Source: Clostridium pasteurianum BC1
GTDB lineage: Bacteria > Bacillota > Clostridia > Clostridiales > Clostridiaceae
Reading direction: 5' to 3'
NCBI RefSeq assembly: GCF_000389635.1
Contig: NC_021182.1
Location: 2,542,001 to 2,606,000, forward strand
Length of the DNA stretch: 64,000 nucleotides
Positions 26,931 through 35,786 of this stretch are shown here, piece by piece. Both the position numbers and the translations under genes were made by a program. A model generated the notes under the pieces. The model was not told the DNA's origin. It was given only the letters and a program-made list of their open reading frames with translations, and did no database searches. Every line of letters begins with the position of its first letter. Within the stretch, counting starts at the first letter, position 1.

Positions 26931-27649
26931 TACCAGAAATAATATACAATGGGATAGGTTCATATTCAGAGTTTGGAGCTATTTTAAATTATTTTCACCC
27001 TCAGCCTCCAACTCCTAAAGCTATTGAGGATAGTGTGCCAGGTATGAATAGCACCTATGATTTCAGTAATCTATTAAGTGGCGGTGAACCAACCTTTGAT
27101 GATAGAAAAATCCAATGTTCTTTAGAATTTGTGGGTAGGACTAAGAAGGAGCTATATAGTTTATATGGAAGATTGCTTACTTGGTTAATGTTAGGGACTA
27201 GACATCCATTAATATACTCTGAGGATTCTGAATTACATTATAATGCTAAAGTAAGTAGCCAAACCATTCCAACTTTTGAAGTGTTTTGTGCTTTAGGTGG
27301 AACTTTAGTTATTGAATTTTTAGCTAGTCCTTATCGAGTAGGTAATACTTTATATGGCAATTTACTATGGGATGATATTGATTTCGATTTACCCGACTAT
27401 ATTCAGGATACTCAATTTGATGTGGTAGGAAGTAAAACAGTTACTATATATATACCTGGTAGTAATCATTCAATAGTTCCAAAAGTAGTTACAGATAGCA
27501 GTATGACTTGTGCACTCAATAGTTATACTGCTACTTTTAATCCTTCAACTTCTATAGATTGGGGATTTAAACTTAAACCTGGAGCTAATACCATTATTAT
27601 TACAGGGACAGGAAGTATAGACTTTCAGTTCCAAAAAGAGGTGCTATAG
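26927..27649 (+). CDS. distal tail protein (Dit-like)
   Basis: A 240-residue protein whose ATG overlaps the tape measure stop. It has the Dit-family pattern: EIIYNGIGSYSEFGAIL near the start, then TFDDRKIQCSLEFVGRTKKEL, then RHPLIYSEDSEL, and a C-terminal beta domain ending in GSIDFQF. Dit forms the hub between tail tube and baseplate. Normally the tail-associated protein gene comes next; here it lies 6 kb downstream. Confidence 0.85.
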   Translation: MIPEIIYNGIGSYSEFGAILNYFHPQPPTPKAIEDSVPGMNSTYDFSNLLSGGEPTFDDRKIQCSLEFVGRTKKELYSLYGRLLTWLMLGTRHPLIYSEDSELHYNAKVSSQTIPTFEVFCALGGTLVIEFLASPYRVGNTLYGNLLWDDIDFDLPDYIQDTQFDVVGSKTVTIYIPGSNHSIVPKVVTDSSMTCALNSYTATFNPSTSIDWGFKLKPGANTIIITGTGSIDFQFQKEVL

Positions 27650-27724
27650 ATGAATATTTTATATACACATAGTTTGACCTTGGCAGAAATTACGAAAGAA
27701 ACACATAGAAAAGAGGTGACATAA
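27650..27724 (+). CDS. 24-residue mini-ORF coupling Dit and fibre genes
   Basis: ATG 27650 directly follows the Dit stop, and its stop TAA overlaps the ATG of the fibre gene (TAATG). The peptide (start MNILYTHSLTLAEI) is unknown. It could be a translated leader that couples the genes, or the leftover 5' end of a displaced tail gene. Confidence 0.35.
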   Translation: MNILYTHSLTLAEITKETHRKEVT

Positions 27725-29856
27725 TGGGAACATTAGGAGATACAATAAGAGTACAGTCGGCTAAAGAAGTAAGGGATGGAATAGCCGATTTTATCGACAT
27801 TGTTGAACAACTCATAATTAATGCTGGAGCTAGCAATGCCGAAATAGTAGTTGGAAGAAAAAGTAATGTAACGGGACAAATTTTTGATACAATAGGTCAT
27901 AGAATAGATGGTATTGATTCACAATTTATCACTATAGCAGCTCAATTAATTTCAAAATTATCAAAGTCGGATATACAAAACTTAATAGGATTTGCAGATA
28001 TAAATAAAAATCTAAGTAAGATAGACCAAACAATGTTAGCAGATACTTTACTACAACAGATAGCCGGAACAGCTCCAATAAATGCAGTCCCTGCTGATGG
28101 TAGTATAACAAAGATAAAATTAGCAAATGGTGCAGTAGGAATTGAAAAATTATCTCCAGATTTATTCAATGATACGCTAATACAATCTGATATTGAAGCT
28201 AGCTTTTCAAATGCTAGATCATACGAAAATGCATATCCAATGAAATTTGTTTATACTATTCCTGCTGGATTAACACTTTCTAATATAACAGCTAAATGTA
28301 AGTTTAAAACCGATTCTAGCAATATTACTCAAGCAAGATTAAAATTACTAGTTGGAACTGATGCTACAATAGGAGCTAATCTTACAACACCAGCATTTAC
28401 TCCGATAACAAGTGGTGTGGAAACAGAACTAACAGTAACGAGAAGCAATTCTGACACAGGATTTACAAATATAGTAGTTTTTGTTTATGCGTGGGGAAGT
28501 AATATTGCATTACCAGCATCTTATTTAATATCTAATTTAGAGTTATATATTAATGGTAATTTAACTGAATATACTGCGGTTTTAGATGAAGCATACAGCA
28601 ATGCATATGCAACATGTACATTTAACTACACAGGTGATAAATTAGCATTAGAAAGAGATGTAGATTCTTTAAACACTGATATTTTAAATTTAAATGAAAG
28701 TGTTTCAAAGGCAATAAAGAGTAAAGTTACTGATAATTTAGCACAATTTTCTAACGGTAGAACTTTTGAAAATTCTTACCCTCTGAAATTTAATTGTACA
28801 GTTACTAAGCCATATTCAACTATTGAAGCTAGAGTTGATATTACTTCTAAAAATGCTAATTTATTTCAAGGTAGATTAAAGATATACTTCAATAATAGTC
28901 CTACTGATTTTGTTCTTGGTAATTTTTCTACTTTGACAACAGGTGTAGAAAAGAATTTATCAGTCATTGCAACCAGAGCGAGTATTCAAACAGTTACAGT
29001 ATATATATTTCTTGAAGGAACAAATGTAAGCCTTCCTTCGGACTACTCATTTAAAGATATTAAAATTCTTCTTGATGGAGTTGAGGATGACACAATAACA
29101 TTCACATGGGACCCAACATATGGTGCAAGTGACATGACAGTAACAATGACAGAAGGTGGAAAATATATATTAACCGACTGGAACAACAATCCAGTTCCTT
29201 TGGCTGTTGAAGCTGATGTAGAAAACTTAAAGACAAAAACAATTGATACTGCATCTTCTCCTTTGAGAGGTAAAATACTTAATATGATTGGTGATAGTTA
29301 TGTTTATGGTCATACATTAGGTTCAGATAAAGTATCTTATGCTAGAATAGCAGTTAAATATGGCATGACATATAGAAATTACGGTATAAATGGAAATACA
29401 ATTTCCACAGTAGCTGGTGGAAGTGGCACGCCAATGGTTACAAGATATGTTGACATGGACAATAATGCTGATTATATAGGTGTAGTTGGTGGTAGAAATG
29501 ATTACAACATGGGAGCACCTATTGGCACAAATACGGATACTGATCCAAGTACATTTAAAGGGGCATTAAACATACTCTGTGAAGGTCTTATAAATAAATA
29601 TATAGGTAAAAAATTATTCTTTATTACATGCTGGAATGTTAATGATGCCATGATGGCATATTCTGATGCAGAGCTAGAAATTTGTGGGCGTTGGGGAATT
29701 CCTTGCTTTGATGCAAGTAGATATAGTGGGGTATTTATGAGGTCAGAGAGTTTTAGAACACAATATTGCTTATCATCAACTGATCCATCACACTTGAATG
29801 AAATAGGTCATGAATATGTAAAGCCAAAGTTTGAAGCTTTTTTGCATACATTATAA
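27724..29856 (+). CDS. tail fibre/baseplate protein with C-terminal SGNH hydrolase
   Basis: A 710-residue protein with AGAGGTG before the ATG. The N-terminal ~130 residues are helical (RVQSAKEVRDGIADFIDIVE) and hold a fibre-like motif (DGSITKIKLANGAVGIEKLS). Two similar beta domains follow (~residues 160-300 and 335-480), each opening with a YP(M/L)KF element. Residues ~515-710 form an SGNH esterase: MIGDSYVYGH (block I), NYGINGNT, GGRNDYN and DPSHLNEIGHEY (catalytic Asp/His). It probably binds and deacylates a host surface glycan. Confidence 0.82.
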   Translation: MGTLGDTIRVQSAKEVRDGIADFIDIVEQLIINAGASNAEIVVGRKSNVTGQIFDTIGHRIDGIDSQFITIAAQLISKLSKSDIQNLIGFADINKNLSKIDQTMLADTLLQQIAGTAPINAVPADGSITKIKLANGAVGIEKLSPDLFNDTLIQSDIEASFSNARSYENAYPMKFVYTIPAGLTLSNITAKCKFKTDSSNITQARLKLLVGTDATIGANLTTPAFTPITSGVETELTVTRSNSDTGFTNIVVFVYAWGSNIALPASYLISNLELYINGNLTEYTAVLDEAYSNAYATCTFNYTGDKLALERDVDSLNTDILNLNESVSKAIKSKVTDNLAQFSNGRTFENSYPLKFNCTVTKPYSTIEARVDITSKNANLFQGRLKIYFNNSPTDFVLGNFSTLTTGVEKNLSVIATRASIQTVTVYIFLEGTNVSLPSDYSFKDIKILLDGVEDDTITFTWDPTYGASDMTVTMTEGGKYILTDWNNNPVPLAVEADVENLKTKTIDTASSPLRGKILNMIGDSYVYGHTLGSDKVSYARIAVKYGMTYRNYGINGNTISTVAGGSGTPMVTRYVDMDNNADYIGVVGGRNDYNMGAPIGTNTDTDPSTFKGALNILCEGLINKYIGKKLFFITCWNVNDAMMAYSDAELEICGRWGIPCFDASRYSGVFMRSESFRTQYCLSSTDPSHLNEIGHEYVKPKFEAFLHTL

Positions 29857-30081
29857 TTAGATAATAAGGGTAAAATTGTAAATAAAGAGAACAATGTAAA
29901 AGTTGCTACTAAGTGTTCAACAACCTCATTATGGGAATTTTAGTAAATAAGGCAAAAAAATATATAGTTGTATCAAAATTTTAATTCAAATAGGAAAAAA
30001 TTATGAAATATAATGTAAAATGGTAGACAAATTATGACATATACGCTATTATTGTGATAAATAATAACTGGTGGTGAAGTT

Positions 30082-30465
30082 ATGTTAAAAGATGATGAAA
30101 ATTATGACAAGCAATTAACAGTTAACATAGGTGACAAAGTATATGTGTATCACAATAAAATATTTCCGTTCAACATTGTTAAAAATACTGACATACATGA
30201 AGTGATAGCTAATTTAGATGAAGGTATGTTCGGTGTTGTTACAGATATTAAGCGTTGGGAAAATACTGATTTAGTGTATGATTATGATTGCTATAAAGCC
30301 ACTATAAGACTAAACAACGGAAAAACAGTTAAAATTAAAGATAAATATACTCATGTTTTGTTTAGAAGATACGAATTTATTACATTAAAAGATTTAAAAG
30401 GACTATTATTAAAAAACCAAAAGAATATAGAAAATTCATTAGACATTTTATTGAGACAGGCTTAA
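30082..30465 (+). CDS. hypothetical protein
   Basis: A 127-residue protein with GGTGGTGAAG before the ATG. It looks like a small beta domain (LTVNIGDKVYVYHNKIFP, then GMFGVVTDIKRWEN, then IRLNNGKTVKI) followed by a C-terminal helix. No family is recognised. The 225 bases before it and the 190 bases after it show no gene. Confidence 0.5.
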   Translation: MLKDDENYDKQLTVNIGDKVYVYHNKIFPFNIVKNTDIHEVIANLDEGMFGVVTDIKRWENTDLVYDYDCYKATIRLNNGKTVKIKDKYTHVLFRRYEFITLKDLKGLLLKNQKNIENSLDILLRQA

Positions 30466-30657
30466 TTTTAATTCACAATAGGCAATATGAAGTATGACAA
30501 GGCTAGATAAATCAACGCATGTAGATATATTTTTTATAAAGGATAATTGATCGAGTATAAGTTAAAAGAAAATACATGAAAATATTTATATAAGTGTAAA
30601 TTTATAATAAAATATTGCAAAAGGAAGAGAAACTATTGTTTAACGAGGTGATTTTAT

Positions 30658-30765
30658 ATGTCATTTTTAATATCTATCTCTAGTATTGCTTTAGTGGATT
30701 GCATAATAATGTCGTTATGCAGAGCTGCTTCAAAGGAAACGCCTATCTATAACAATAAAAATTAG
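30658..30765 (+). CDS. single-helix membrane peptide, DUF3789-like
   Basis: A 35-residue peptide with GAGGTG before the ATG. It has one hydrophobic helix (SFLISISSIALVDCIIMSLC) followed by a short polar tail (RAASKETPIYNNKN). The pattern is like the very small DUF3789 membrane proteins common in phages of Firmicutes. A hairpin terminator follows it. Confidence 0.5.
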   Translation: MSFLISISSIALVDCIIMSLCRAASKETPIYNNKN

Positions 30766-30800
30766 CGTATTCTTTGTTAATTACTAATATCTTATATAAT

Positions 30801-30832
30801 GAGAGTGGTGGATCTACTCTCTATTTATTTTA
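30801..30832 (+). terminator. rho-independent terminator
   Basis: GAGAGT/ACTCTC stem with a 9-base loop, followed by a T-rich run. It closes the small membrane-peptide gene. The stretch 30766-31094 (329 bases) otherwise holds only AT-rich DNA with a TATAAT box near 31025. Confidence 0.55.
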
Positions 30833-31094
30833 TTGAATAATAGGAAGATATGGTGTTTTATAAAATATTTTATTTTTATCATTACTACGTCTAAATAGAA
30901 AAGTATGAAGTAATTTATTTTTCCTATTATTGAACTTAATATTTTTAGTCACTTTTCATTTTAATTTTAATCGGTTGTTTAATACAATTGTAATATAAAT
31001 TTAATATAAATTACAAGAATATAGTATAATATGAAATTGATAGATGATATATATTTTTGTAATTTGCGAAATTATAATGCAAAGGAGTGTTACT

Positions 31095-31982
31095 ATGAAA
31101 ATTAGCAGAAGAGACTTTCTAAAGTGGTCTGTAGCTACAGCAGTAGCTCTAAATCTTGATTTAGATATGGGCAGAGTCAATACTGTACTTGCAGCAGAAA
31201 CAGATCCTCCAGTCATCTGGTTAAATGGAGCTGGATGTTCAGGATGTACCATATCAACTTTAAATGTTACTAATCCAACTACTATTGATGATGTACTTTT
31301 AAATAAGATAAGCTTAAAGTACGATACTACACTTATGACACAATCGGGAGACTCTGCTATTCAGACTCTTGATCAAGCTGCAAATACCTACAATGGACAG
31401 TTTATACTTGTAGTTGAGGGTGCAATACCAACAGGTGAAAGTGGAAACTACTGTGTAATTGGTGAGCAAAATGGAACACCTTTAACAATGCAGCAGGCAG
31501 TATTAAAATATGGCCCTATGGCTAAATATGTTGTAGCTGCAGGAACTTGTGCATCCTTTGGAGGCGTATCAGCTGCTAGCCCTAATAGTACTTCTTGTCA
31601 ATCAGTACTAGCAGTATTACCTAGTAAAACTACTACTAATCCTGTAATAAACCTTCCAGGTTGTCCAGTTCATCCAACAGTTATGGTTCAAACATTACTT
31701 AATCTTATCTTAACTGGAATGCCGGGTTTAGGAAGCAATAATACGCCTAATCAATTTTATAATACTACAATTCATTCAAATTGCCCAAGAAGGGGACAAA
31801 CTCAGGTAACTGAACCAGGTATATATGGTTGCTATAAAGCAATAGGATGTCAGGGTCCAGGCAGTGAAAATGTGTGTGCTACTATGAAGTGGAATAATGG
31901 AGTGAATTTTTGTACTATATCAAATTATCCATGTATAGGATGTGCAAATTCAACCTTTCCTACAAATCCATTGACTGTATAA
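31095..31982 (+). CDS. [NiFe]-hydrogenase small subunit with Tat signal, inside the phage tail block
   Basis: A 295-residue protein; ATG 31095 follows AAAGGAGTG. It starts with a twin-arginine signal (SRRDFLK, hydrophobic stretch, AAE near residue 36). Iron-sulfur ligands of the family are intact by eye: WLNGAGCSGCTIS, AAGTCASFGGV, LPGCPVHP, IHSNCPRRGQ, GCYKAIGCQGPG and YPCIGCANS. These carry electrons between the large-subunit Ni-Fe site and a membrane partner. No large subunit, maturation protease or cytochrome gene is near. It stands alone between phage genes, with terminators before it and an AT-rich gap after. Confidence 0.88.
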   Translation: MKISRRDFLKWSVATAVALNLDLDMGRVNTVLAAETDPPVIWLNGAGCSGCTISTLNVTNPTTIDDVLLNKISLKYDTTLMTQSGDSAIQTLDQAANTYNGQFILVVEGAIPTGESGNYCVIGEQNGTPLTMQQAVLKYGPMAKYVVAAGTCASFGGVSAASPNSTSCQSVLAVLPSKTTTNPVINLPGCPVHPTVMVQTLLNLILTGMPGLGSNNTPNQFYNTTIHSNCPRRGQTQVTEPGIYGCYKAIGCQGPGSENVCATMKWNNGVNFCTISNYPCIGCANSTFPTNPLTV

Positions 31983-32136
31983 GTTAAAAACAATATAAAC
32001 AGAATAGGATAATTGGTCGCAATAAAGAGGGTAAGAAAGTACATTGGAAGATTTAAAAAAAATTAAAGATATTGATGGAAAAATACAGGAAAATATTTAA
32101 AATAAGTAAATACAACGACAAATATTTAGCTAAGGG

Positions 32137-32170
32137 TACCATGGATAATACTTTAAGTATATCCGTGGTA
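32137..32170. repeat. inverted repeat upstream of the GH16 gene
   Basis: TACCATGGATA and its near-perfect complement TATCCGTGGTA are separated by about 12 bases. There is no T run, so it looks more like an operator or RNA hairpin than a terminator. A TATAAT-like box lies just downstream, before the ribosome site. Confidence 0.4.
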
Positions 32171-32207
32171 ATATTATATAATATATGTAAACTGTGGAGG
32201 GGAACTA

Positions 32208-33428
32208 ATGAATTGCGGAAAATATGACAATAAACTAGATAATCCACTAAATGATAAAGTTGAAGTTATTAAAAGAAAACTAAATCAAAAAGTAATTTTT
32301 GGAATAACAATTTTAATTGTTATTGCAATTGGAACAGCTATATTTGTATATAGCAAATCGAAAATAATTGAAAGTAATATTGATCCAACGAGTGCTAATG
32401 CTAGTGATATTTTAACTGATAGGGTTTTAGTATGGTCAGATGAATTTAACGGTAAAACTTTAGATACTAGCAAATGGCGTTATGTATTTGGAAGGAGAGA
32501 TCTAGATAATGGAACACCTAGGCAGTATTACCCACTAGACCCAAGTAAGAATGTGTATATTGAAAATGGTAACTTAGTACTAAAAGCAATAAAAAATAAC
32601 CCATATCCAAACTACAATTGGTCAGCAGCATTTGTTGAAACAAATAATTTATTTGAGTTTCAATATGGAAGAATTGAAGCAAGGATAAAGTATAGTGATG
32701 TACCAGGCTCATACGCCACTTTATGGACATTAGGAGCAAATTATGATAGAACTCAGAAATTAGTTGATGGTAAAAGCGATGAAAATATAGGTGTGCCATG
32801 GCCTAAGAGCGGAGAAATGGACATAGCAGAATTTAATTCTACTGGCAGCCCTGCATGTAACTTACATTACGGTGATAATGCTAGTACACATAAGCAAATT
32901 GGTAGAACTAGTTTGGGTGTAAATGGAACAGAATGGCATATATACGCAGTAGAATGGACACCGGAATCAATTAAATTTTATGTTGATGGAGTATTGAAAA
33001 GATCAGTAAACTTAGATGATTTAACATATAATAATTACAATTCATTTAAACTACCATATTATTTAATGATTAACTCAGGAGTAGCTTGGGATAACAAACC
33101 TAGTGCTAATGTTAACGAACTAACTACATTAGTTGATTGGGTTAGAGTTTATGCACCAGTAGGAATATCAAAAATAGTAAATGCAAATTCAATATCCTTA
33201 GATACTAATCAAGTAAATTTAAATGTAGGAGACACTTATGCTTTATGCACAACTTTCACGCCTGATGAAACATGTGATAAAACATTAAAATGGACGAGTA
33301 GTGATGAATCAGTTGCAATGGTGTATGGTGGGAAAATAACTGCTTTAAAGTCAGGAACTGCAGTTATTACTGCAGAAACTAAAAATAATAAAACAGCTAC
33401 TTGTAAAGTGACAGTAACTGCACCATAA
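32208..33428 (+). CDS. membrane-anchored GH16 endo-beta-glucanase with Ig-like domain
   Basis: A 406-residue protein with GGAGGGG before the ATG. A membrane helix lies at residues ~28-48 (VIFGITILIVIAIGTAIFVY), followed by a linker. The GH16 domain spans ~75-320: VWSDEFNGKTLDTSKW, the catalytic SGEMDIAEF (E-x-D-x-x-E) and HIYAVEWTPESIKFYVDG. A bacterial Ig-like (Big_2) domain covers ~325-406. It should cut beta-1,3- or mixed-linkage glucans outside the cell. It could be host-type cargo or a phage exopolysaccharide depolymerase. Confidence 0.9.
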   Translation: MNCGKYDNKLDNPLNDKVEVIKRKLNQKVIFGITILIVIAIGTAIFVYSKSKIIESNIDPTSANASDILTDRVLVWSDEFNGKTLDTSKWRYVFGRRDLDNGTPRQYYPLDPSKNVYIENGNLVLKAIKNNPYPNYNWSAAFVETNNLFEFQYGRIEARIKYSDVPGSYATLWTLGANYDRTQKLVDGKSDENIGVPWPKSGEMDIAEFNSTGSPACNLHYGDNASTHKQIGRTSLGVNGTEWHIYAVEWTPESIKFYVDGVLKRSVNLDDLTYNNYNSFKLPYYLMINSGVAWDNKPSANVNELTTLVDWVRVYAPVGISKIVNANSISLDTNQVNLNVGDTYALCTTFTPDETCDKTLKWTSSDESVAMVYGGKITALKSGTAVITAETKNNKTATCKVTVTAP

Positions 33429-33482
33429 AAACTTATAAAAATGGAAACACGCAATAGGAAGATATGACGAACTAACTAAAAT

Positions 33483-33515
33483 AAAAGAGTAGATAATAAT
33501 ATCTACTCTTTTAAA
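33483..33515 (+). terminator. strong rho-independent terminator after the GH16 gene
   Basis: AAAAGAGTAGATA pairs perfectly with TATCTACTCTTTT around a 4-base loop. It separates the GH16 gene from the phage tail gene. Confidence 0.85.
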
Positions 33516-33645
33516 AGTGGTGAATAGGTTATACTAATAGGATTGTTGCAAAAATATTTACAATAGTAATTTATACTATTTGCTAATTATTGTAACCAAT
33601 TAAAAATGTATTATACCATTATTAGTAAATTTAATAAACAAATTC

Positions 33646-33678
33646 AGGGATTTAGATTAATTTCTAAGTCCTTTTTTC
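33646..33678 (+). terminator. second terminator before the tail-associated protein gene
   Basis: AGGGATTTAGA / TTTCTAAGTCCTTTTTT stem. It ends only ~10 bases before the ribosome site of the tail-associated protein, so transcription must start near here or read through. Confidence 0.6.
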
Positions 33679-33700
33679 ATGTCTAAAAGGAGGTGATATT

Positions 33701-35497
33701 ATTTATTATATAACAATAACAAATGGTACTACTAAAACGGCCATAAATGTACCCATAGCTTCTGAATTAGCGCCACATTTACTGAAGGCTAATGAAACTA
33801 AAAAGGCTGGAGAAGTATATTCCCTAACATTTACTATACCTTATAATAATCCTGGATATAATTTAATTTTTGACTTATTAACTACTGTTAATGTAAATAA
33901 TATTTATACTGGAGAAGTTGAGTTTAAAGGTAGAGTGTTACTATCAACTGAGATCATGCAAAATGGTAAAGTCTATAAAGAAGTAGAATGTGAAAGTGAA
34001 TTAGGCTATCTTAATGACTCTAGAGTTAGAGCTTGGGATATCATTGCCATTAGCTGTACCGACTTCATGCAAAAAGTAATAGATAATCATAATGCACATG
34101 TTTTGCCAGATAAACAATTTACACTAGGAACCGTAGATGTACCAGGAACCATTACTTGTAGTACTCAATTTGAGAATAGCTTAAATTGTTTAATTGATAA
34201 AATGGTTAATACTCTAAAGGTTGGTTATTTATGTGTTAGAACCACAGATAATATTAGATACTTAGATTATTTACAACAATTGCCTGGTCAAAGTGATGAC
34301 ATTATATTAACTAAAAACATGAAGGATCATAACTTCAGTGAGGATCGAACTAATACAGCAACGAGGGTAATTGTAAGTGGTAAAAATAATTTAACCATTG
34401 AAAGTGTGAATAGTGGAAAGGATTATTTAGAAAATACCGAGGCCGTAAATGCAGGATATGGATATATAGAACAATATCTACAATTCTCAGATATTGATGA
34501 CCCAAATGTATTATTACAAAAGGCTCAGGATGCTGTAGAAAAAATCAATGTTCCTGTATATAAGTTAACTAATAATATTCTTGATTTAAGTACTTTAGAG
34601 TTAGATCCTCATGGATTTCATGAAGGAACAGATACTACTATTAGAATACCATTTTTAGGTTTTCTTGAAACCTTTCCTATTTTACAAATAGATAAAGACC
34701 TATTGAATCCACAAAATACACAAATTACTTTAGATAATAAGTTTGAAAACCTTACGGATAGGCAGCTTAGTTTACAAAGAGTAGCTCAATATATGAATAC
34801 TGTATTTACAGAGGATAAAAAATTAAATGGATTTTATCTTCGAGGTTATGTGGATTTATTAAAAACTCAAATGGGAGCTATGGCTGATTCTGCGGAGAAA
34901 CAACAGGCAAAAGCGATTCTATTTGAAGATAAAATTCCAGATAGTCCTACCTATGGTGCTATGGCTTTAGGTACTCAAGGATTCATGATCGCTTCAGAGA
35001 TTGTGGATGGAGAATGGGATTGGCGTACATTTGGTACCGGTAAGGGCTTTGTTGCAGATCTTATTATTGCAGGCCATTTATTGGGTGGATCAGTGGATTT
35101 TGATTTGACCCAAGGTATTTTAAAGATAACTCATAGTGATACCACTTATAGTATATTTAGTGCTGATGGAGTTAAAAGAGTTATTAATGGCGTAGAGTAT
35201 GATTATACTTGTTTAGCTTATACAGGTGTTGCAATTATACCAGATACTGCAACGTCAATAACTATTCAGTTACCTAATAGATTTAAAAATAAATCATTTA
35301 CAGCGACAGCTCAAGCCGCTAGTTTGCAAAACTTGGCAGATGGTTTTGCATTAAAGACTTATGAAGTAGGTGTTAGTGGTTATGATTATCCAAATGCAAG
35401 ATTTAGTATTGATGGAACTTGTCAGGCAATACAGATATCTAATCCTTCAAACGTACCAAAGATAGATTTTGGTATTACATTTATGGTAATAGCATAG
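33701..35497 (+). CDS. tail-associated (Tal/prophage endopeptidase-type) protein, ATT start
   Basis: A ~598-residue protein. The open frame runs from a stop at 33665 and has no ATG, GTG or TTG until GTG 33935. A near-perfect AAAGGAGGTGA lies at 33686-33696, and the first well-spaced codon is ATT 33701, giving (M)YYITITNGTTKTAINVP. The region 33701-33934 reads as normal protein (ETKKAGEVYSLTFTIPYNN) with the typical Tal N-terminus. The core has CESELGYLNDSRVRAWD, TVDVPGTITCSTQFENSL, VIVSGKNNLTIE and DPHGFHEGTDTTIRIP. It forms the tail tip and may cut cell wall. Confidence 0.8.
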   Translation: MYYITITNGTTKTAINVPIASELAPHLLKANETKKAGEVYSLTFTIPYNNPGYNLIFDLLTTVNVNNIYTGEVEFKGRVLLSTEIMQNGKVYKEVECESELGYLNDSRVRAWDIIAISCTDFMQKVIDNHNAHVLPDKQFTLGTVDVPGTITCSTQFENSLNCLIDKMVNTLKVGYLCVRTTDNIRYLDYLQQLPGQSDDIILTKNMKDHNFSEDRTNTATRVIVSGKNNLTIESVNSGKDYLENTEAVNAGYGYIEQYLQFSDIDDPNVLLQKAQDAVEKINVPVYKLTNNILDLSTLELDPHGFHEGTDTTIRIPFLGFLETFPILQIDKDLLNPQNTQITLDNKFENLTDRQLSLQRVAQYMNTVFTEDKKLNGFYLRGYVDLLKTQMGAMADSAEKQQAKAILFEDKIPDSPTYGAMALGTQGFMIASEIVDGEWDWRTFGTGKGFVADLIIAGHLLGGSVDFDLTQGILKITHSDTTYSIFSADGVKRVINGVEYDYTCLAYTGVAIIPDTATSITIQLPNRFKNKSFTATAQAASLQNLADGFALKTYEVGVSGYDYPNARFSIDGTCQAIQISNPSNVPKIDFGITFMVIA

Positions 35498-35508
35498 GGG
35501 GTTAAAAA

Positions 35509-35724
35509 GTGGAGGATACAAAATTAACTTTATTTTATTCTAAACAAACAGGAGCAATTACAGCTTTCTGCACAGGAATGCAAGATATGTCCTATTTTGC
35601 TTCAAATGAAGAAGACATGAAAATAATATGGGATTTTATAGTAGCTGATTATGACAAATATATTATAAAAAATAAAGATGATTATTATATTGACCTAAGC
35701 ACTAAAACTGTAAAAAGTAAATAA
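35509..35724 (+). CDS. small tail-region protein (GTG start)
   Basis: A 71-residue protein with AGGGGG before GTG 35509. It reads LTLFYSKQTGAITAFCTGMQ and then aromatic, acidic helices. Similar small proteins follow fibre or tail-tip genes in clostridial phages. Function unknown. A terminator follows. Confidence 0.55.
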   Translation: MEDTKLTLFYSKQTGAITAFCTGMQDMSYFASNEEDMKIIWDFIVADYDKYIIKNKDDYYIDLSTKTVKSK

Positions 35725-35734
35725 AAGCTAATCA

Positions 35735-35765
35735 TGCATCCTAATTATAGGGTGCTTTTTAATAT
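35735..35765 (+). terminator. rho-independent terminator
   Basis: GCATCCT/AGGGTGC stem with a 6-base loop and a T run, between the tail and lysis modules. Confidence 0.7.
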
Positions 35766-35786
35766 AAAAAATTCAGGAGGTGTGAT

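Noticed and set aside
29857-29940. In-frame continuation of the fibre protein after its stop (about 25 codons to the next stop)
   Set aside because: No readthrough signal is visible and the SGNH domain is complete before the stop.
33935-35497. Tail-associated protein starting at GTG 33935
   Set aside because: It has no ribosome site and would drop about 78 residues that read as normal Tal protein after a very strong ribosome site at 33686-33696.
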